Shown here piece by piece: positions 46,829 to 60,250 of a stretch of DNA of 64,000 bases. This DNA comes from Lithospermum erythrorhizon (taxonomy: Eukaryota > Streptophyta > Magnoliopsida > Boraginales > Boraginaceae), in contig JADFUC010001873.1 of assembly GCA_019722365.1 (NCBI GenBank), forward strand, positions 1-64,000. Direction: 5' to 3'. The position numbers and the translations under genes are program-made. The notes under the pieces were generated by a model. It did no database searches. It worked only from the letters and a program-made list of their open reading frames with translations, and was not told the DNA's origin. Within the stretch, counting starts at the first letter, position 1. The number at the start of each line of letters is the position of its first letter.

Positions 46829-49800
46829 ATGGCTTCAGCTGCAGAACTGTATGTTGACTCAATGAACATGAAAGTCAACGAGCTTTTAAAGGAGGTTCGG
46901 ATTGATTATTCTTCTGCCAATACCACAATAGTCAACGATTTTGTTACAGAAATCAAACAACTTATTCACACTATTCCTCAAGATTTTCAGGTACCCTTTT
47001 CACTTTTTTTAACAATTTTGTAAATTATAAACAAATTAAGTGATTTTTTATTTGGATTTAATGTGGTTTTTTGTTACTGAAATTTGGTTATTTGATATGT
47101 TAGCAAAATATGGGAAGTTGCTTGTTACATATGACTATAATTTGTAATGTTATAAATTATAATCAAATTATTTGAACTTCTTTGGATTCAATGCGTTTTT
47201 TGTTTCTGAAATTTGTTGACTCCTAATGTTATTAAAATATGCGAGGTTGGTGTAATTATAGTACATGTATATTTTAATTCGTTGTTTTTTTGTTGGAAAA
47301 TTATGTCAATGGCACAATATGTGTTTTATGAGTATAATGCCAATTATTGTTCATTATAATGCTCGTTAGACGAATTTTTACTAGTATTAGTGACTTGTGG
47401 TAGGTTACGGCTGATGTGGCACCAGGTTTTGTGGCGGATATTCGAGCTGACAAGGTGGACTTCAAGTTCAAGAGACCTAAGATGATTGAAATTGGAGGGA
47501 GTTATGCCATTCAATGTGTAGTGAAGCCTGATGTGAATGTTGATTTATTTATTCGATTGCCAAAGGTAATTGCTGCAATATTATGTTAAATTATAAATTC
47601 ATGTATTCGTATTGTCAAACTCTAATTTTTACTACCTCCATCCCAAAAGATTGCCGCCTTTAATTTCAAGGGTAAAAATTAGTAAGAGTAGAGTTCAGTG
47701 ACCCTAGGAAAGGAAAATAGATAAACATATCTTAGGATACACTAGGGGGTATCTGTAAGTGTTGCCATCTTTCTATTCCGTTTAGAGTAAGAGGAGTATG
47801 GATATCAATGAATACGCTCAACGAACAGTCGTATCATTCACAATTAGAACTATTTTCATATTTGTTTCGATAGCAAAGCTAGAGTGAAAAAGATGATTAT
47901 ATTGTGTTACTTTTTATGTTCCTATTATTGATATCAATGCTGCTCTGATTAGTTTAATAATTCATTTATGGTCTTTTTTCCACATTCGCAGGAGTGTTTC
48001 CATGAGAAAGACTTTCTAAATTATCGATACCATGCCAAAAGATTCCTCTACCTTTGCATAATTAAGAAGTATTTGAAGCGGTCTTCAATGATCCAGGATA
48101 TTACATGGTCTACTTTCCAAAACGAGACTCGTAAACCTGTTCTGGTTGTTCATCCAGGTGCAATATTTTGATCATAGTTATATGAATTATCCTTAAATTG
48201 GGTTTACTTAAAAGATTTGAACATATGATGATTGTTTTGTAGTTCTGAGGCTCTCAAACGAAACTAAATTCGTTATAAGGATTATTCCAACTGCAGCTTC
48301 TCTGTTCAGTCCAGCAAAGTTGAAAATGGGAAAAATAAACCAGGTTTCCAAGCTACAAAGTATAAGATTGACTTAAAAATAGACATTTACTGTGTTTTGT
48401 TTGTTCTTTGAGTTTTTCGGTTGACTATTTTACTGAGTTATGAATGTTGTTTGGAAATCTTCTAGATGGCGTTTCACAACCTACACCAAAGTACAATAGT
48501 AGTATTTTAGAGGACATGTTTCTGGAGGACAATGCAGAGATAGTAAAAAGCATTTTGGCTGAAGAAATTGGTGCTTTGATGCTAGTTGAGTATGCTTATG
48601 GCAAATCATTTGCTGTACCTAATTCACGTTTACTCTAATTGGGATATAATATCATTTTCTTGATTTATGATGCCCAGGTTTGGGTCCGCAGAGATACCAA
48701 TATATACTCATGATTGCATGAACGGATTCTTAATCTCAGTTCTATTGACGTATCTCGCAGCCAAATCTGGAAAGAATCAGATAAACAATTCCATGAACAC
48801 GATGCAAATATTCCGCATGACTTGGACTTTAGAAAAGAATTATTGTTTCTTCAATGAAATTTTAGTTATTACTTTTCTGCTTAAAAACGATTTCCTGACT
48901 ACATGGGTTTCCAGTCCTAGTAGGAGACTTCCTTGACACCTGACCACAGATAAGTGGCGAGGTTTATTACATTTTCTTGTGCAGTGTATCATTGATATGG
49001 GTATCAATTTGCTATTCTTCATAAGGATATTTTGTAACACATGCACTGATTAAAGTTTGCAAAAAAATATCATTCACGGACGACTTAATTAGTTCGAGAA
49101 TTATGTATGTATGCTAATTACAGTACTTCTCTTCATACTCTACTTCAATTAAATATGGTTTTGAGAGGCATGATCTGAAAGAGATGTGTATCTTTATAAC
49201 CGTGCTTTTGATTTGTATAACTATTTTGGAATTTTATGTTTCTAATTGAACTATAACAAATTGCATCTGGCTGGCAATTGTTCCACTAATTAAACCATGC
49301 CTATGATGAAATTCAAAGAGGGAAAGGAAGGGTAGGGTCATGTGATAAGTTAACTGTTATGATTGACACATGCTTCAAGCCTAGACAGAAGGATAATTGT
49401 TGGTGATTTCATTACTCTATCTTTTGTTGTTCTTTAGTAGTTTCACATTAAATTAGGAAATTTTTCATTGTGTCTAAGTCACACTTACCTTTAGATGCTC
49501 TTTCTGCCATAAAAAACAATAAATTATGACAAGGACAATTGATGGCTTGCGATTTTGTTTTTTCCTTCTCCCTTGAAATTTACTGATGCTTTTGGTTGTT
49601 GCGTAGCCAATTCAAAAATCTGGGACAGCGGGCTTGTGTTTCCAGGACAAGTTAAAAACCATATATTAGATAAGGTATGGTGGCTCGGAGCTTTTAATCT
49701 ATATAGTATTGTACCCTTGACTTTGATGTCCTAAACTGATGTTCAACCATGAGAAATTTGATAAGTTTGTGCAGAACAGAGTTCCAATCTTCGCCCTAAA

Positions 49801-52800
49801 TATTTGTATCTTTGTGTTCACCAATAAACGACATAAAAGTTTCTCCATTTTCATGATGCTCCAGTAAATCTGATAAGGCCAATACTTAACCTCTTTTTCT
49901 CTTTTGAGGAACAGCTCCTTTTTATATCATCAACTTTGTGAAAGCCACAAAAGATTTTTTTTCTTCTTTTTAACTTATAGATGAGCCCGGACACTTTCTT
50001 TCTTTCTATATCTCTCTCATAGTTCATAATATGTTCATTTTAAGCTGACATGCATGATAAAGAAAGTATACCATCTATTATTTGCAGGATCGAAGGACGT
50101 ACTTCCAAATGTTCCCAGTGGTTTTCTGTGATCCATCTACACATAACAATTTTGCATGCAGGATGTCAAAAAATGGTTTCCTGGAGGTACTTTACATCAA
50201 TCACCTTGGAAGTTATGCTGTTTAGTTAATTTTTTAACTCGTACTATGTCAGACATCTAATGCATAACCTAAATTTGATGATAATTTTGATTTCAGTTGC
50301 GTGAGGAGGCTGCTTTGGCACTCTCCTGCATAAGTACATACAAAGATGGTGTGTTTGATGAAATATTTATGAAAAAGGTCGATTTCCCTGCCAAGTATGA
50401 TTACTGCACTAGGTAAACATATTTGACACACTGTTTTCTCAAATGTTTTGTTGTCATATGCTTTGATTGACACAAGTTCTGTGAATAAATATTCTCCATG
50501 CTGCTATAAAATGTGACAATTAGAGAGATCACATGCAAATGAATGCTGGCATATTTCCACGGATATATTATTTGTTTATCCGCATTTCTTGACATATTGT
50601 CTTTTTGTCTTATCTCACATTTTCTCTTTAGATTGAACTTGAAGGGAAACAGTGAAGTCACTGGTTCAGGATTCTGTCTAGACGACGAGTGTTGGAGATC
50701 TTACGAGCAGAAGGTTCTTTCTCTCATGGATCAGGCATTTACTGGAAGAGCTAAATTCGTCCGTGTTCTCTGGAGAAATGCTAGTTCAGCTTGCAGCTTA
50801 GAAGATGTACGTAGCTTATAATCATTTTTCAGTTTTATCCCATATGACCCACTTCTTTCTTGAAGGATTAACATTTTGGTTGGGATTTTCTTGTCTAAAT
50901 GATTAATTAATGATCAATCTCTAGGGTTTGTCCATGCTAGATGGAGAGGAACTGCTAATTGGAATTTCGATTAGCTCAGTTGAGGAAGCATTTAAACAGG
51001 CTGTTGTTGGTCCAAGTCCAGAAGAAAAAGTGAAGGTATTATTCGTCTGTATGTGCTAAACTATAAAGTTTTGATGTCCTTCGATATAAACTGATGTATA
51101 TTCTTTAGGCTCTTGAATTTCGGAAATTCTGGGGAGATAAAGCAACACTTAGATGGTTTCGTGATAGTAAAATTGCTGAAGTGGCAGGTTAGATATTTTC
51201 TTTTCTTTCTTTACTGTGTTTTCCAGACCCTACCATCTAGTCCTTATAATTCATGATCACTAACCCTTGAGTTAAAATTTAATGAATCAACAGTGTGGGA
51301 GCATGAGGATTGGGAAAGACATCTCATAGTAAAAGAAATTATTGAGCATGTTCTGTCACTTCATCTAAAGCTTCCTAAAGAAAATATTAAATGCTTCGTT
51401 GATCAACTTGATTTTTCACTTCTCCATGGAAGTAAAGGTATGATTTTGGCTAACAAGCTTCAAGTGTCAGTTTCCACCATGTTATAGAGTTAATGGATGA
51501 TTAGTTATTTTTACGTGTTTCTGAATTTCAGATCCTATCACTTACTCAAGAAGTCTTCTAAAAGCATTTGATGACCTATCAAAGCATTTGCGCCTTCTCA
51601 GTGACCTTCCTTTGAAGATATCCAGCGTGCAACCTCTGGATTCAGGTTTGATTCATACCTGAGTTGATCCTCTCTTTAACCTCAATCATTTGGCACTTTT
51701 CAGTGGTTGAGGTTTGGGTGGGGCATGCCTTTCTCTTGCATTATGCTTTACAGTTTGCTCATTCACTTTGATCAATGAAATAAAATATCTATTTCTGAAA
51801 ATCTATGAATAAGATAAGCATACCCTATACAGTCTAATTGTTTGTGTTCCCACCTGTCCACCCACCAAAAAAGAAAGTGATTTCTTTCCATCACTTTTGC
51901 ATTGAAGAAAAAGGAAGAATGCATATAACCTTGTGGTCTTTTGAATATATATGTTTAAAGCTAAAATAGACACAATTGTTTCTGTTGCAGCTTTCAGATT
52001 GACATCTGTATATCCTCCTGAACCTCATCCCTTAGCATATGAAAATGATAAAGATGTAAAAATACATAATCACATGTCAACTTGTATTCAACCACTAGAA
52101 GTTATGATACAGGTATGCAACTGTTTGGATATGATTGTCTGTATTTCCATTTAAATTAGTACCAAGTCCTGCTTTTCCTTCCTCGCAGCTGGAAGGTTCT
52201 GGGAACTGGCCAATGGATGAGATTTCTTTAGAGAAGACTAAATCTGCATTTCTTCTTCAAATTGGGGAGAGGTTAGTCTTAATTAATAGTTCCCCATTGA
52301 CCCTGTATGTGATAACCTTTCCAATTTGTCTATGGCAGCCTTCAGAACTCTGTGGCTTGATGTGCTCGGCCACAGAGAATGATGTAGACGTAATTTTGTC
52401 TGGATACGCTTTCCGCCTAAAAATTTTGCATGAGAGGGGCTTGAGCTTAGTGGCTAAGAAAAGTAAGGAACCTGTTGCTTTGTATCATTAATTCTGAATT
52501 GCAATATCTGCTAACATCAATTCAATGCAGCTGGAAGTGGTCATGTGAAGCGCGTGCTATCTGCTGACAAAGAACTATTCATCCGCGGCCAGCATTCTAG
52601 CATGATTAATGGTTTACGTGGTCGTTATCCAATTTATGGGCCTGTTGTACGGTGGGAATTCTTATTGCTGTCCACTTCTCTGACTGTCATTAACTCCCTC
52701 CTAACTCTAAGAGCTAGTTCTTTTTTTCTGTGAAGGGTTGCAAAACGATGGGTATCTGCACATCTCTTTTCAACTATATTGACAGAGGAGGCTATTGAGT

Positions 52801-55570
52801 TGTTGGTTGCTCATCTTTTTTTGAAGCCTTCACCATTTAGTGCCCCGTGTTCACGAATAACCGGATTTTTGAGATTTGTCATATTAATATATGCCCATAC
52901 ATATTGTTTAATAATATTACCTCCTCTCTCAAAAATTGTCATGCTAATGTGTGTGAATTTTGCTACAGATTCTTGCGCTTGTTGTCAGAATACGACTGGA
53001 TGTTTTCTGCCTTAATTGTCGATATCAATGGTGATCTGACTCATACTGATGAGAAGGAAATAAACGAAAGAGAGTTTTTTTATTCTTATTTGTTTATGGC
53101 TCTTAAGTTTGTAATGTATTAAACAAAAATGTATGGATAGGAAAATTTCACGTCTACTAGAAAAGAATTTGAAGCTGATAAAAGGAATGTTAATCCAGCA
53201 ATGTTCGTGGCGACTCCTTATGATAAGGCATCTGAAGCTTGGACAAGATTTTCGCCAACATACATGGTGAGTAATATTGTTACCACACCTCAGGCCCACA
53301 CATTTGATTTTGTTGTCTTTGAAAAACAAGATCTTGACTCTCCACCTGCTTCCTCATCGCTAATAGATTTCTGCTAGGGCCTGACTCTATTCTTACTGAC
53401 AACATGATAGGTTTTTCCTATGTTCCCAAATTTCGTATTTGTTTCACTGAATCTGCTAGTTTGTTGAAGTGGTCTGCATTCTGTCTGTGCAAAGATGACT
53501 TCCCAACCTTCGGGAGAGTGTTAGGCAGCATCTCATTCTAGTAGACTGGGGGTTTGAGGATCTTATCATCTCTTTGCATTTATCAAACTTGTCCTGCAAC
53601 TTGGTATTGGTGTTCTGGTGTTTAGGATGAGATAGTGTAGAACAATAACTTCAGGCCGGGTTTATCATGAAATAGAGAATTAGGCTTGAAGTTATCTCTC
53701 ACATATCAAATGTCTACCCTAAACAAACAAGACCTCAGATAGTTCAGTTTGTGGCTTCTCATTTCACCTTTCTTTGTGCTCATATGTGAAACTTTAGAGT
53801 AGACTTATGAAGAGAACAGGACTTTTAGAATCTTCAACCATGAGTTATCACCGCTTTGTTTTGTTCCTCATTTATGCATTAATATTTCGACTTACTTAAT
53901 ATTTAGTACTTTGCTCATCGGATCATGAAAGCATTCCCTGTTGGTTTGGACTGTAATAGTTATTATTAGTATGCATTATACAATAAATTCAAGGCTTAAA
54001 TTCTTCCCGCCCCTCAGCCCCAGCCGAGGCTGGTTAATTTGCCTGACTATCCGAGCATGCGTGCTAGGGATTCCGTTCATTTTTTGTGTTAAAATTGACG
54101 TCAATCCATTTTTTATGAAGGTTAAAGTCGGAATTGTACATATATTAGACTTGTTAGTCAATTTTCAAATACATAAAAGTAATTGGGTCAATTTAATATT
54201 TGTACAATGTCATTCTTGCCCTTCATTAAAACTATAATTGAGAAATATGGCCAGGAATTGCGATTAGTTGAGTGACAATCGGAAGCCTATTATATAGTTA
54301 GTCTAGGGGGCAATATGACGATCGCTTGATGTCTAGGGGAGCAGCTTGTGCGATTGCAAGTTAAGAGTAGCTGAGCCGGTTCGACAAAGTTCAGGGGGCA
54401 GGAAGAAATTAAGCCTAAATTCAATCAGGTTTAAATGCTCTGGTAACATGTCATTATGGCATTTTATGAACATAGAGTCTTCTCTCTTGAATGTGCTAAA
54501 AGCTCCCCAACAGCCGCAGTGCTATACTGCTATGCATGCTTTCCCTTGCGTAACTTGTTTGGTGTAACAGGACCTCAAAAGATTAGCAGCATATGCAACC
54601 AGCAGTGCGAGTTTGTTGAGCAAACTCATTTTACAGAATCAGTTTGACTCACATAAATGGGAGGTAAGCTAAAAAGACTTGCAATTTTGAAACTTTTTTG
54701 TTCAAGGGCTGAGGTTCGATTGCCAACGTTGCTGCAATGATTGTTTCTCCTGCAGTGCCTTTTCCGCACACCTTTGAACAATTATGATGCTGTAGTTCTC
54801 CTCCACCGTGATAGGCTTCCTTACCCGTCCAATCTTCTCTTTCCTTCCGACCTCAACCAAGGGAGTATTTAGTGAAATAAGAATACACATTTCTTTCCTC
54901 CTTTTTGTTCCTCTTTCTAATGATCCTAAGTATTAGTATAGGAATAATAAGCTTGTCATTATCCACAGGGAGGCTTGTCGCATGCGGTAATGCAAGCAAG
55001 ATTTTCGACCCCATCGTCTCAGTCAAGAACTTCAAAGGAAGCATAGAAGAACTGAAGTCTAGGTTGATGGTGGACTTTGATCCACTCAAATGTTACATTG
55101 CTGATATCCAGGCAAGTATTTCTAAATATTTCTATAATGCTAAAGCCATTGTCAGTTGTTTCACTTTTCTGCTTTTTGTGCAGAATGAGTTTCCCGACAT
55201 GTTCAAACTGTGGTATGATGTTTTGGGTGGAGATGCATTAGGTCTTACATGGGAAAAAACAAGTTCGAAGGTAAATTTACTGCATGTGAAGCTCTAGTTT
55301 TTATAACTCATAGCAGCCTTTGTTCCTCAAGCCACGCTGGGACTGGGGTAACCTGGGGAGGTCATTAGTGGTGGAAAAGAAGTGAAAATGTATGTCAATT
55401 AGTTATCAGTTTCCTTATCCTAAATCTTGCCTATTGTGCAGAAACGTGGACGGGATCTTTCCGAAGATGACCAGAAAAATATGATTGACACCCTTCAAGC
55501 CGTTGGCAAGGTTGGAAGAGGGTTTGTAAGGAGTGTTCATTACCTCAAAGCCCCAAGGTTAACCAGTTGA
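46829..55570 (+). pseudogene. NOL6: Nucleolar protein 6 (NOL6/NRAP) homologue with lesions
   Basis: About 26 exons follow plant NOL6 from end to end. Exons are 46829-46990, 47404-47565, 47992-48157, 48243-48359, 48466-48589, 48678-~48830, 49607-49674, 50088-50186, 50297-50412, 50632-50806, 50925-51035, 51109-51187, 51294-51437, 51532-51645, 51991-52112, 52189-52271, 52339-52462, 52531-52651, 52736-52873, 52970-~53068, 53141-53266, 54571-54663, 54756-54864, 54969-55111, 55184-55270 and 55442-55570 (TGA). Clear blocks include KPDVNVDLFIRLPK, YNSSILEDMFLEDN, YTHDCMNGFL, WEHEDWERHL, SGNWPMDEISLEKTKSAFLL, AFRLKILHERGLSL, RVAKRWVSAHLFS, PYDKASEAW and GGDALGLTWEK. NOL6 works in the small-subunit processome during pre-rRNA maturation. 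Lesions are a frameshift and lost donor at the end of exon 6, a 1-bp loss in exon 17 (about 52348), a GT-to-AT donor after exon 19 (52874), and no usable donor at the end of exon 20. The other junctions are clean. Confidence 0.8.
47633..47798. mobile_element. Stowaway-like MITE in NOL6 intron 2
   Basis: A 166-bp element bounded by TA. The left end is tacctccatcccaaaagatt and the right end is a decayed complement (ctattccgtttagag...gaggagta). Inner flanks ttgccgcc and gttgccatcttt are the inverted subterminal pair typical of Stowaway MITEs. No coding capacity. Confidence 0.6.
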
Positions 55571-56865
55571 AACCACTTAATCTTGTAAATCCCTTGATTG
55601 CTTTGATAGACACTTCGATGTATCTAGTGAAGAAGGTATTCGGTTGGATGCTTCAATCGAATTCCATGTTGTATTTATAGATGAAGAGTACAACAGATTA
55701 TACAAGTGATGAGGATTACAATTTGAATTCAAAATAGATGTTAACATGCTATTTCTAAGGTAACAACTAATTGTCATTTATACATCTTATCTATCAAATA
55801 TGAATCACTATTCACTACAAGCTAGGTGAACATTTGAATATTAGTTACATAGTGTAGGGATTGATCACCCATTCAATGACTTTGATACCCAGTTAATTCT
55901 AATTTTGTTCTGCTTAATTGCCCTTTCTTGATCATATATCTTCTTGACTAAGGAATGAGAGGATATATTTCTTTTGTTTCATGAATCCCAAATGTTAGCA
56001 GTGAATCTGTGCATACACATCTACATTTTTTAGAAGAAAAACAAAATTAATGTTTGCAGATTCCTTGTATTGTTTTTTAATCCAAATTAGATTAACGAGA
56101 AGGGGAAAAGCAATAGCACAAGTAGGCAAGTAGCTTAAGTATCCAATATTGCTTTGAAAACAAATAAACCTATTAATTTGAAATGTTGTTTTTGTGATCA
56201 AGACTAAGAGGATAATTATCACCTCTTTTGTTATCGTCCACTTCTTTATAAGATATGGCTCACCTATTTTTCTCCTTTAAAAGTTAATAATTTTTATCAA
56301 TTACTTTTTGGCTTTCTCAATCATGGAAGACACAAGAATTTGTTAAGAATGATTTATTGTTTTCTAGTAAATATTTTTTAGTACTTTTCGGGGAATGAGA
56401 TCGAAGCAATAAAAAGTACGTTCAACCCAAACGGTCGGTGGTTAGGCCCATCCTGATAGTTTTTTATTGATCGTTTTTTGATTAAACGTTAAAGTATCGT
56501 TTTATATATAACCGGTAATAATTAAACAACTTGATTGATTTTAGCATTTCCTACTTGATGGTTTTGTTTAAGACTATCCACAATAGTAGATATTTCAAAA
56601 CAAAAATATTTCTTATCACTTGTCGAATTATTAACTTTCCTCGTCATCCAAATGCTCCTCCAATTGTTTTTACACTCCACAACAATAAATATTTCAAACA
56701 ATAATTCAATTTTCTCTTTCTTCACCATTACTAACATAAACCCCACAATTTATAACACATATCATATGGTATCCAAATGAAATAAAATTTAGCTCTAATT
56801 ATAAAACTTGAAAAATTAAAAATATTATTATTTGATGTAGCCGAGATTCACGGTAGCAAAAGGAG
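55571..56865. other. NOL6 3' flank and spacer
   Basis: AT-rich, without a supported gene. The first 200 bp probably held the 3' untranslated region. Nothing else recognised. Confidence 0.4.
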
Positions 56866-59800
56866 GTTACACTTTCTCTCACATAGCTGGCGTTTGAAGG
56901 TCCGCAGTAAAGTCATTACTCACTCGTCATATTGAGGCTATTATAGATGAAGACTAAGAGCTCGTCTTGGAGATTTGTTGGGTTTTATGGACAACATGAG
57001 GTGTTAAAAGGTGGAAGTTGTCATTGGAATTTTCACGGCGTGGCGGATGAAGTCTTTACGACTACCTCGCTTGTTATTGGAGATTTTTAATGAGGTGATG
57101 TTAGCAAATGAACATGTTTCCATGGGAGATCACGACCAACGTGGCAAATGAATAAATTCAACCAAATTTGTTAGATTGTGGGATGTTTGATACTTAGGAT
57201 TCACGGGATACCCGTTACCACATTAGACCATAAGCTTGTGGTACCGAAAGTACTACATGACCATGCTAGATAGAGCCTTGGCTTCAGAGAATGGAGTGCC
57301 TTGCTTATTTCGGACGGAGGCGCAGCGTGTCACAACGTGTCAGGTCAAATCATACTGCTACTATTGTTGAAGCTTGAGGCACCTTAGTCGGTACCCACAT
57401 GAGCAAAGAGATCAAGATTGATTTGATTAGGGTTAATTCAATGCTTTCTGAGGATACTAAGCAGTAATTTTAAGAAGCCTAGAGAAACAACGATGGCTTG
57501 ATGATCACAGGGACCGAGTATTTAATCGATCGTAGTTGCAGTTGGTTTCCTAAGATGCACGGAAGGTCGAAAGTACCGGGCGATATGCACCATCAAAGGA
57601 GAGATTGACATATTCACAGACCGATGATGCATCTTGGAAGCTGACGAGCAAAAGCGGAGTGGAGGATTAAAGGGGGCGAGGAGCACTTAACTTATTTTTC
57701 AGCCTTATTAGCTGGGAGAGAGAAAAGATCAACCTCGTCGTAGCTTTGCGGGATGACTGGGGCAAATTGGCAGACATCGAGGTCATCCGTACTCTGGCCA
57801 TAGAAATTTCTATACGGAGTTATTTCTTACCAGGTAGAGTTCTGACCCAGTTTTGGGTCATTTCCCACACATATTTTAGAGGGAATGGACAAGGATATTC
57901 TGGATGCAACGTTTAGAGAGGAGGAAGTAAAAGGAGGACTTTTTTCCATGCAAGGGTCCAAAATCACTTGGGCGGAATGGAATGTCTGTGTATTTTCAAC
58001 AGCTATTAGGAAATTATTGGGCCAGTTGCTTGTATGGATTTATAGAATTATTAACATGAATAATGGTGTCTTTCTCTCACAGTTCAATTTCAAAATTTCA
58101 CTTTATTCCAAAAATTAGATAGTGATTAGTATGCCCTGATTTTGTCCATTCTTATTTGTTTAAATGTAGCCCTGAGTCATAGCCAAAAGTGTTGGCAACC
58201 TACAGCCTTGGCCGTTTTCATCAAATTATCTCGAGACTCTCAAAGTACTTTTGTTCTAGGAGACTAAATCACGGATAAATTCTTGATGGCTTTTGAGGCC
58301 CTATCGTTTTATGAAGAATCGAGGGGAACAAGGGATACATGTCAATCGAGCTGAACATGTTGAAAACTGACGTATTGGATGGGCATTCTTGAAGGTATTA
58401 TTGATGATTAAGTTGGATTTTAACATGGATTGGGTTTCAACGATTATGAATTATGTGAATACATGCTTATTCCGCTTCTTTTTAATGGGGACAGAGTTGG
58501 TCACATAGTACCGAGGAAGGTTGAGACAACGAGGACCCACTTTATCTCTTTATTTGGTTTCCCGTTTTTTGTACGCAGGAATCATATTGGAGTTGAATGC
58601 ATGTACTAAAAGGTGGAATTCATGGGTTCTGATTTGGTTAACGACATAGACCCGTTATACCGTTGTTGTTATTAGGATAGCTGCAGCCTATAGGGGTGCC
58701 AAATTCAAGAGAAATAAGGTTTGAATCTCATGGAAAGTACTTGAGTTTACCAGCGCTATCATAGGTCTTTCGTCCAAGAGGCTGTGTTTGCCTCGGTGTG
58801 GAAGCGAGTGAAGTCACCCAAGGGTGGGCGGTGGAAACCTAGGCTACTCTCCCAAGCGAGGGAAGAAATGCTTTTATTACATCAGTTTTACAAGAAATTA
58901 CTTTTTTATGCTGTGATGCTTCTTTACTCACATACAAAGTTGTAATGGAAATACATTGTTATCATTGCGGAAACTGCGTGAGGAGCGAGATGGAGCGAAA
59001 AAAGAAAATACAGGAGCTGCGGGCACTCTTTGTAAGGCTAAAATTGAAGGGGTTAGGCTTGAGATTTGCACCATTTGACCGGGCGCTTTTGTGCAAAAGC
59101 AGTCCTCTCTGAACCACAAAGGCCACCAGCTAAACTTATACAAGGCTAGATACTTTTCATGGGTAATTCGCAGTGCGATACATTGGGGCCAAAACCAACA
59201 AATTGCGGAGAAGTCACTAGTTGTCGGAGATATCATGTCTGAGGTATTAGAGTGAAAAATTGGAAATGAATTGACATGTTTAAAATATGGAAACATAGTT
59301 GATTTGTCCGTACGTCTATAAAGCGGAATCAATACCTTTGAGACATAAATGTCAGGATGCTACAATTTACGAGAACTCATTGATAAGGAGGTTGGTACAT
59401 AGAAAACAGATAAAAGTCGGATCATGGTTTCCTATGCGGTAGGCGTAGCTTGATTAAAGATTCCGTTGGCGACAAGCAGTAATGACGCGAAGCTATGGGT
59501 GGGACATCAAAAAGGAGTTCCATGATATTAAAAATGCATATGAGTTCATACACTTTAAATCAAGATCAAATACACCCGATCTAAGGATAAGCCTTAATAG
59601 CCATAAGTTCTATGAAAATTTTGAAAGTTTAAAGTTCCTCGAGAAGATTAAACACTTTCTTTAAGAGGTATTACATAATAATTTACCCACCATAGACAAC
59701 CTAAGAAAGCGAAAAGTCAACATTCAGCCTACTTGCTTACTATGCGGAGAAATCGGGGATCTAACATGCATATAATTAATCATTGTTGTGCATATTACGA

Positions 59801-60250
59801 GGGGGTAAACAACAGCGTCCCAGTAGCGGGGAGCAAAAGATTTGAGAATGGCCCCATCGATAGATGCTCAATAAATTACCTCCCGGATAGATTGAGACTT
59901 GGTTGATTAGCATGTGGCTAATTTGGCATCGGAGGAACTTAGGAGTGAGGGGGATGCCATCCGGACTCGACGAAGTGGTTGCATAGCTCGAAGCACGCTC
60001 GGGTGTCTCCCGACAAATGAGGGTTTCTCACAGGTTAGGTTCCTCTGCAGAGGTATTTGTCCTACCGTTTTTGTGGTTTTTGGTGGACGGTTATATGGGA
60101 TTGGGAAGTCATAGGACTTTGGGTTCATGATTGATTTGGGCAACGATGTCTCGAGCTTTACGGACCATCCAGACTAGTTATTGTGTTTAGAGTCATGATT
60201 ACATTAGTGTTTAGTTGGATTTGAACTTCGATAATATTTTTATTGAAATA
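56866..60250 (+). mobile_element. Decayed L1-type LINE
   Basis: Domain order matches plant L1 elements on the + strand. Endonuclease: WRFVGFYG at 56968 and a GDFNEV-type block near 57080 with one extra T. Reverse transcriptase: TFREEEVKGGLFSMQGSK (57909 on) and NGDRVGHIVPR (58485). Post-RT region: KGLGLRFAPFDRALLCK (59050-59096) and IPLATSSNDAKLW (about 59462). The zf-RVT block LPTIDNLRKRKV followed by CLLCGEIGD lies at about 59685-59757. Stops and frameshifts interrupt every domain, and the RT catalytic box is not readable. The 3' end is an AT-rich tail near 60240. No target duplication found. Confidence 0.7.

Noticed and set aside
58928..59332. 134-codon minus-strand frame
   Set aside because: It lies opposite the post-RT domain of the LINE, whose plus-strand blocks are recognisable.
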